A DNA stretch of 64,000 nucleotides from contig CANNFD010000001.1 of NCBI GenBank assembly GCA_947503885.1, positions 124,001 through 188,000 of the forward strand, in the 5' to 3' direction. The first letter of the stretch is position 1, and every line of letters begins with the position of its first letter. Positions 63,880 to 64,000 of the stretch are shown here, piece by piece. This DNA is from an uncultured Olleya sp. GTDB lineage: Bacteria > Bacteroidota > Bacteroidia > Flavobacteriales > Flavobacteriaceae. The notes beneath the pieces are model-generated. The model was not told the origin of the DNA, did not search any database, and saw only the letters and a program-made list of their open reading frames with translations. The position numbers and the translations under genes were made by a program.

Positions 63880-64000
63880 TTATATCGTATAAGTACGTAC
63901 TTTTTTCTTTTTTAAACGCATGTTATTGGTTGTATCAACAATACTTTCGGCTTTAGCCTTAGGAATCGCTACAAACGCACAATCTTGTTTTAGCTCGATA
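63880..64000 (-). CDS. DEAD-box RNA helicase DbpA type, C-terminal fragment (5' end outside window)
   Basis: The minus strand is open from the window edge to a TAA at 63880-63882. The 39 visible residues (IELKQDCAFVAIPKAKAESI, then a basic LKKKKVRTYTI end) match the end of the DbpA RNA-binding domain, an RRM-like fold that binds a 23S rRNA hairpin: a strand with aromatic F-V-A-I, a helix, then the basic last strand. The full gene lies beyond the window. The family call rests on this short piece and is fairly secure for a DbpA-type C-terminal domain. Confidence 0.75.
   Translation of the reverse strand, partial: IELKQDCAFVAIPKAKAESIVDTTNNMRLKKKKVRTYTI

Overview
The window is low-GC DNA with Bacteroidetes features throughout: promoters of the TAnnTTTG (-7) type, SPII lipoproteins, OmpA/TSP3 envelope proteins, a HYC_CC_PP-type cysteine protein, META-domain lipoproteins and a PAS kinase paired with an RsbQ-like hydrolase. 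I read it as chromosome of a (probably marine) member of the Flavobacteriaceae. No rRNA, tRNA, CRISPR array, transposase or integrase was recognised.

Layout. 1-2.5 kb: end of a DEAD-box helicase, ribosome hibernation factor, two small secreted proteins and a cold-shock protein. 2.6-6.5 kb: a five-gene detoxification operon on the minus strand (DJ-1/PfpI lipoprotein, YqhD-type alcohol dehydrogenase, nitroreductase, NAD(P)-binding protein, TetR) with a palindromic operator next to the TetR promoter. 6.6-11.6 kb: membrane proteins, including a KefG/KefB-type K+/H+ antiporter pair. 12-17.8 kb: OmpA protein with a duplicated barrel, ThiE, a luciferase-like oxidoreductase, a double-META lipoprotein and a secreted repeat-family protein. 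17.9-29.8 kb: a copper/heavy-metal resistance island on the minus strand (HMA lipoprotein, CusB, DUF305, CopA, a broken DUF302 gene, TolC/CusC, CusA, HYC_CC_PP protein, redoxin). 30-36.6 kb: stress and envelope genes. 36.8-50.8 kb: a 4-hydroxyproline catabolism cluster (AraC regulator, pyrroline-hydroxycarboxylate deaminase, ketoglutarate-semialdehyde dehydrogenase, 4-hydroxyproline epimerase, FAD dehydrogenase, ornithine-cyclodeaminase-like reductase) with two M24 proline peptidases and an S37 peptidase. Together these would turn imino-acid-rich peptides into 2-oxoglutarate. 51-55 kb: a second copy of the secreted repeat-family protein, a lipoprotein, an RsbQ-like hydrolase and its broken PAS/histidine-kinase partner.

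55-63.9 kb is an accessory island. A 2089-residue protein combines an N-terminal Cap4/DUF4297-like nuclease, a STAND-type NTPase and a long helical sensor region. A 245-residue helical protein overlaps its end. The pair looks like an AVAST (Avs) antiphage system, most like type 3. It is flanked by about 0.6 and 1.3 kb of non-coding DNA holding shared repeats and a 114-nt hairpin whose ends resemble an integron attC site. This island is the most interesting part of the window. The window ends in the C-terminus of a DbpA-type helicase.

Several lesions stand out: a one-base frameshift in the DUF302 gene, an in-frame TAG plus loss of a normal start codon in the histidine kinase, and a repeat-like in-frame insertion in cusA.
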